A stretch of 11,121 nucleotides of DNA from Haplosporangium gracile (taxonomy: Eukaryota; Mortierellomycota; Mortierellomycetes; Mortierellales; Mortierellaceae). The translations under genes were made by a program, and so were the position numbers. Location of the stretch: NCBI GenBank assembly GCA_015499985.1, contig JAAAUF010000744.1:9729-20849 (forward strand), given 5' to 3'. This document shows, in pieces, positions 7,653 to 11,121 of this stretch. The notes beneath the pieces are model-generated. The model was not told where the DNA came from. It did no database searches and saw nothing but the letters and a program-made list of their open reading frames with translations. Within the stretch, counting starts at the first letter, position 1. Each line of letters starts with the position of its first letter.

Positions 7653-7964
7653 TCATAGCGCCTTGCAAAAAAAGAACGGACCCCTCTCTTGAGGGGTCGA
7701 ACAAAGAGCGTCGTTAAATTCTTGGCACTTGAACAGACTGTCATCTAACGGTCGGACCCCGCAGGACGCATACTCCGTCGGCACGGCGGTACCGCTGTCT
7801 TCACCCACCGTCTTGGCCAGGTCGCCGAAGGCGTATTGCTTGAACAGAATCTCTACGTTAGCGTGGGTGAATATGTTCAGAGAAAGGAGGCTGGTTCCGT
7901 GGAAGATTGCAAGTAAGCCGAGGAGGATGACCAGAAATCGAAGTGAGCTTGGACGACTAGCCAT
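7653..7964 (-). CDS. Small secreted or membrane-anchored cysteine protein, 103 aa, family unknown
   Basis: I do not recognise this protein. The chosen ATG (7964-7962) has a good context (GACATGG) and sits just before a signal-like N-terminus: basic residues Arg4 and Arg9, then a hydrophobic core FLVILLGLLAIF (10-21). Cleavage near residues 23-35 would give a product of about 70-80 aa; without cleavage it would be a type II membrane protein. Four cysteines lie in the C-terminal third (68, 80, 88, 100) with symmetric spacing C-x11-C-x7-C-x11-C, as for two disulfides. The frame stays open 64 codons upstream, but that part is Phe/Ser-rich and looks non-coding. G+C is clearly higher in 7730-7960 than in the flanks, which supports coding. 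No intron is needed, though an unseen one could change the C-terminus. It is divergent from the aspartic protease gene. Real gene likely; function unknown. Confidence 0.65.
   Translation of the reverse strand: MASRPSSLRFLVILLGLLAIFHGTSLLSLNIFTHANVEILFKQYAFGDLAKTVGEDSGTAVPTEYASCGVRPLDDSLFKCQEFNDALCSTPQERGPFFFCKAL
7679..7698. other. Perfect 8-bp stem, 4-nt loop inverted repeat
   Basis: GACCCCTC, loop TCTT, then GAGGGGTC. It lies inside the 3' end of the small-protein coding region, covering roughly Thr90 to Pro96. It could fold in the mRNA. Confidence 0.8.
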
Positions 7965-8870
7965 GTCGTGTTGAATGTAAAGAAAAAATGTATTCTCGGT
8001 GACAGGCGACCGGTGGGAGTGGAGGGAAGGGGAAAAAATGAGTTGAGTCTTGGAGTAAAAAGTACTGCTTAACTTAGTCGGAAGGACGTATGTGGTTGCA
8101 AATGAAAAGAAAAAAAAGTTGAAAAGGGTGGGCATGCGTTCGTTTCGTGCGTCCATTTTATTTCGTATCTCAATTGCGCTTTCGTTTCATCCCCTTACAG
8201 CTTCCACCACCACCATCACCATCATCACTATCAACATTCCGTTTTTTTTCCTTCCATCCCTAATATTTTCTAAAATCACACCCTAATGACCATCATACTT
8301 CGTGCACGCCCCTTCTCGCAACCGTTTTTCATCATCTCCTTTTCTCCTTTGGAGGGGTGCCTTCAAAGGAAAATGAATTTCATGCCATTCATCGCTCAAA
8401 GCAAGAAAACATCAAGAGAGGGAAGGAAAAAAAGGGTTGAAAACCACAAATATGCATACGTCCCTCTCTTCTTCCTACATTTGATTCTTCACGAATGCAT
8501 AAAAAAAACACTTTTAGAGGGTTATGTCCTTCTCGACATGCATTAAAGTCCGTACTACCTTCTGCGTCTTTTCGCTGCCTAGCGTGTTTTCTTCTCTGTC
8601 CCTCTTTTTCTTCTTGCCAGCGTTCTTTTTCCTACGGATGAGTGGTACTTATAGGCGGGCACAAAAAAAAATGTAAACCGCGAGGCCCCTTCTTTGCCTG
8701 GTGGTTATCAGTATACGCACTCTATTTCATGAGTGTAAAATTTGGTGGCATCCTAGGTAGTGGCGCTTTTTGTTTTGAAGTAATCGAACCAAGCATGCGC
8801 TAAACAAATTAATTGGGTAAAGTGTAATTGAACTAAATCGATTCAGTGAGCAATTAGAACACATCGGCGG

Positions 8871-8877
8871 ATAAATA
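8871..8877 (+). promoter_or_regulatory. Possible TATA-like element of the protease gene
   Basis: ATAAATA follows a GC-rich GGCGG, about 260 bp upstream of the protease ATG and about 45 bp before a pyrimidine-rich tract. That order fits a fungal core promoter, but the leading T of TATA is missing. Confidence 0.3.
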
Positions 8878-8917
8878 CAATGAGAACCATGAGGTTGAGG
8901 ATCCATAAAAGTATCCA

Positions 8918-9130
8918 TGCCCCTCCTCTCTCCCTACTTTTTTCCTTTTCTCTTTCTTCTTCAAGATCTTCCTTCTTTGTCTTCCCCTTCCTTACCTCAC
9001 CCTTTTTACGCCCCCTGCATCACCTCCATCCCTCAACCACTCCTCATTCCTCTCTTCCCTTCATTTCTCAACACACTCTCTCCTTCACCCTCCACAACAA
9101 TCAATTTTTCCTTCCCTCCTACCCGACAAG
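8918..9130 (+). promoter_or_regulatory. Pyrimidine-rich leader of the aspartic protease gene
   Basis: Over 200 bp strongly enriched in C and T on the coding strand, reaching the start codon at 9134. This is typical of highly expressed fungal genes, where transcription starts in or just after such tracts. Confidence 0.45.
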
Positions 9131-9133
9131 ATC

Positions 9134-10567
9134 ATGAAGCTCACATTCCTGCTCTCGTTGGCCCTAGCAACCACCACTACCACCTTCTCCAACGCCTCTC
9201 CTTCTGGCGAAGGAGCCATCGGTGCAGTTCCTCTCATTCTCAATCCAGGCTACGTCCATAATACCCCTGCGCATATCCAAAAACTCAACAAACGATACCC
9301 CAACATCAAAATCAAGGCAGGTGGCGGTCTTGCCCCAACTGGTACTGGGAAAGTGGGCCTTGTGAATGTCAACCCTGACCTTGAGGTATGCACTTTCGTT
9401 TTATGTACGCGCAAGAAATGAAATGGTATATTTCATATCTGGCATTGGGAGTACGAAAAATTAATCATTCAAGATTTTTTATCTCCCTCTCTCTTCATGC
9501 ATTTTTTGGGGCGTGAATAGTACTATGGTGCAGTAAAGGTGGGAACACCAGCCCAAACTCTCAACCTCGTTTTCGACACAGGCTCCTCCGACATCTGGTT
9601 TCCCTCCACATCTTGCTCAACCCCCGCCTGTAAAGTCCACACCCGCTTCAACCCCTCCAAATCCTCCACCTATAAAAAAGATAACCGATCTTGGAAAATC
9701 GCATACGGAGACGGATCCTTCGCCAACGGTCACCTCGCCTCCGAAATTGTCAACGTCGGGGGTGTCCAGGTCCGACAGACGATCGGGTTGGCAAAGGATA
9801 TATCGCGCCAGTTCAAGGACTCGCCGGAGGATGGGATCTTTGGACTGGGGTTTAACACCTTGTCGAGCGTCAAGGGCAGCTGCACCTTCATGGACAACGC
9901 CATTGCTACCTCTGCCAAAAATAAGACCAAAGGCGTTGTGTTAAAACAGCCGGTCGTGTCGGTCTTCTTACCTTCACTGCGCAAGAACGGTGGTCGCAAC
10001 GGGCATGTCTTGTTCGGAGGGATCGATCACTCACGGTACACTGGTCAGCTCCACTACGTCCCTGTTACTCAGAAAGGGTTTTGGCAAGTTAAGCTCGATG
10101 CCTTCAAGACCCTCTCCCTCCCCACTTCCAACACTTCAAGCAACGCTGCCCATGCTGGAAACAAATCAGAATGGGTCGAACACGCAACACCCAAGCAAGG
10201 CGCAATCCTCGACACCGGCACGACTCTAATCATCCTCTCCACCACCGCCGCAAAACAAATTCATTCCTCCATCCCCGGCGCCACTCTCGATCCTAAACTC
10301 GGCTACCTCGTCCCTTGCTCTCTTCGCAACTCTTCTTCATCCTCCTCCATCGGGTTCAAACTGAACGGGAAGTACTTTAAAGTCCCACTCGCAGATCTGG
10401 CATTCGAGGCTGTCGACGGCGGAAAGAAGAAGACTTGTCTGTCGGGTGTGCAGGGTGGGCAGGAGGGGTTGTGGATCTTGGGGGATGTGTTTATTAAGAA
10501 CAATTACTGTGTTTTTGATCATTCACCGTCGAACCCTCGTGTCGGATTGGCGCCTCTCAAGTACTAG
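9134..10567 (+). CDS. Secreted aspartic protease, A1 (pepsin/rhizopuspepsin-like) family, complete, 432 aa
   Basis: Acid endopeptidase made as a prepro-enzyme. Exons 9134-9385 and 9521-10567 flank a 135-nt GT..AG intron; joining them restores the PDLE-YYGAVKVGTPAQ junction typical of the family. Signal peptide: residues 1 to about 21. Prosegment: about 22-80, with a VPLILNPGY..HIQKLNKRYP stretch and a KR pair at 53-54. Catalytic Asp103 lies in FDTGSSDIW and Asp315 in LDTGTTL; flap Tyr146 is in IAYGDGS. Cys116/Cys121 form the usual first-lobe pair and Cys350/Cys390 the second-lobe pair. ILGDVFIKNNY is near the C-terminus. Unusual features are an added, glycosylation-prone loop at residues 285-308, a serine run at 355-360, and two extra cysteines (205 and 414). 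Potential N-glycosylation sites: 139, 218, 288, 298, 354. Both catalytic motifs are intact, so it should be active. No C-terminal anchor, so probably extracellular or vacuolar. Confidence 0.96.
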
Positions 10568-10616
10568 TCACTGTTGCATGCCCTCATTTTTTCTTATGCA
10601 ATCCTGGCAATAACCA

Positions 10617-10622
10617 AATAAA
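10617..10622 (+). terminator. Poly(A) signal of the aspartic protease gene
   Basis: AATAAA 50 bp after the stop codon at 10565-10567. Confidence 0.65.
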
Positions 10623-10719
10623 AGCACGGTCAATATTTTAAGCGTTGAGTAAATATAATTGGTATCCTCGTTTTTATTTTTCTAAAAAGAGACTATGTTT
10701 GTTTCATTGCCCTCTCTAT

Positions 10720-10720
<1 letters not shown>

Positions 10721-10757
<37 letters not shown>
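10721..10757. repeat. (CAA)n microsatellite, 12 full units
   Basis: Thirty-seven bases of uninterrupted CAA repeat between the two convergent genes. An apparent poly-Leu frame on the minus strand is just a reading of this repeat. Confidence 0.95.
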
Positions 10758-10758
<1 letters not shown>

Positions 10759-11031
10759 TGGGCTTGCATTTTCCTAGGTTTTTAGCAGTGATCTTTACAT
10801 GTTTACTCAAACATCTTTCTAACGTTTTGGTTCTTAATAAATAGAAACAACTGGGGCTACGATAAAAAAAAATAAGGGGAATGAACCGCAATTAAACCAA
10901 AACGAGTTCTACAAAGATAAGGGGCGGAGAAGCTGCAGACTCGGAAGTCACTACTCTTCCTGTAACAAATATTCCGGTGGCTCCGTCTTCTCCCCCTTCA
11001 GAAACCATTGCAGCAACTCCTCCGTAGTCAA

Positions 11032-11121
11032 TCATTCCAGCATATCCTCCGTAGACAACCCTTTCATCAAATTATCCGTCAGCTTCTTCAGGTTCTGTTT
11101 ATGCTCATTTCCTTCTACTTC
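11032..11121 (-). CDS. 3' end of an unrecognised gene with a 9-residue repeat (continues past right edge)
   Basis: The minus-strand frame entering from the right edge encodes 29 residues of charged, helix-favouring sequence (NLKKLTDNLMK, then GLSTEDMLE) before a TGA at 11034-11032. The same frame then continues for 26 codons to a TAG at 10953-10951, reading LTTEELLQWFLKGEK and ending in YLLQEE. The nine codons LSTEDMLE-stop and LTTEELLQW are a 27-bp tandem duplication, so the TGA sits where the second copy has Trp. Either the gene really ends at the TGA, or the open frame once went through and this is a nonsense allele, pseudogene or sequencing error. The LST.ED..LTTEELL pattern is loosely like the C-terminal tails of some nuclease-type proteins, which is too weak to name it. 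Coding status is moderate; function unknown. Confidence 0.45.
   Translation of the reverse strand, partial: EVEGNEHKQNLKKLTDNLMKGLSTEDMLE

Larger units (their letters stand above)
7965..9133. other. Divergent intergenic region between small secreted protein and protease
   Basis: About 1.17 kb without a supported gene. It contains a CAY-type triplet run at about 8205-8231 and AT-rich DNA at 8790-8880. A long pyrimidine-rich protease leader follows from about 8918. Short frames at 8286-8546 and 8880-9261 show no family signal; the latter overlaps the protease leader and exon in another frame. Confidence 0.6.
10568..10950. other. Convergent intergenic region, protease to right-edge gene
   Basis: Holds the protease 3' UTR and poly(A) signal, a CAA microsatellite, and further AATAAA motifs on the plus strand (10836-10841) and minus strand (10678-10673). 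The minus one could serve the right-edge gene. No gene seen. Confidence 0.6.

Overview
The window looks like nuclear DNA of a filamentous fungus, most likely an early-diverging (Mucoromycota-type) lineage. The reasons are short spliceosomal introns with GT..AG borders, pyrimidine-rich leaders before start codons, AATAAA signals after stop codons, and an aspartic protease closest in motif order to the rhizopuspepsin group. The phylum assignment is inference; eukaryotic and fungal are well supported. No rRNA, tRNA, CRISPR array or intact mobile element was recognised.

Layout: (1) On the minus strand at the left edge lies the 5' part of a CDK5/Pho85-type cyclin-dependent kinase. I rebuilt it from four exons, including a 15-nt first coding exon and a 22-nt micro-exon; the gene runs off the window. 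(2) A 2.4-kb divergent intergenic region carries small tandem repeats and candidate promoter elements. (3) On the plus strand at 3639-5640 is a complete nine-exon CutC-family gene of 254 aa, with a 17-nt micro-exon. (4) After its poly(A) signal, about 2 kb has no recognisable gene but contains a dense field of degenerate TTGACC / CAATTGAC / GATTAACCGAT words (about 5890-6280). (5) On the minus strand at 7653-7964 is a small secreted or membrane-anchored cysteine protein of 103 aa that I do not recognise. (6) On the plus strand at 9134-10567 is a complete two-exon secreted A1 aspartic protease of 432 aa. (7) At the right edge, minus strand, is the 3' end of an unrecognised gene with a 9-residue repeat and a stop codon where the second repeat has Trp.

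The gene order alternates in strand: kinase and cutC are divergent, cutC and the small protein convergent, the small protein and the protease divergent, and the protease and the right-hand gene convergent. No shared pathway is evident. The small protein and the protease both carry secretion signals and share a 1.17-kb divergent intergenic region, so co-regulation is possible but unproven. The least explained items are the repeat field, the small cysteine protein and the interrupted 3' end at the right edge.
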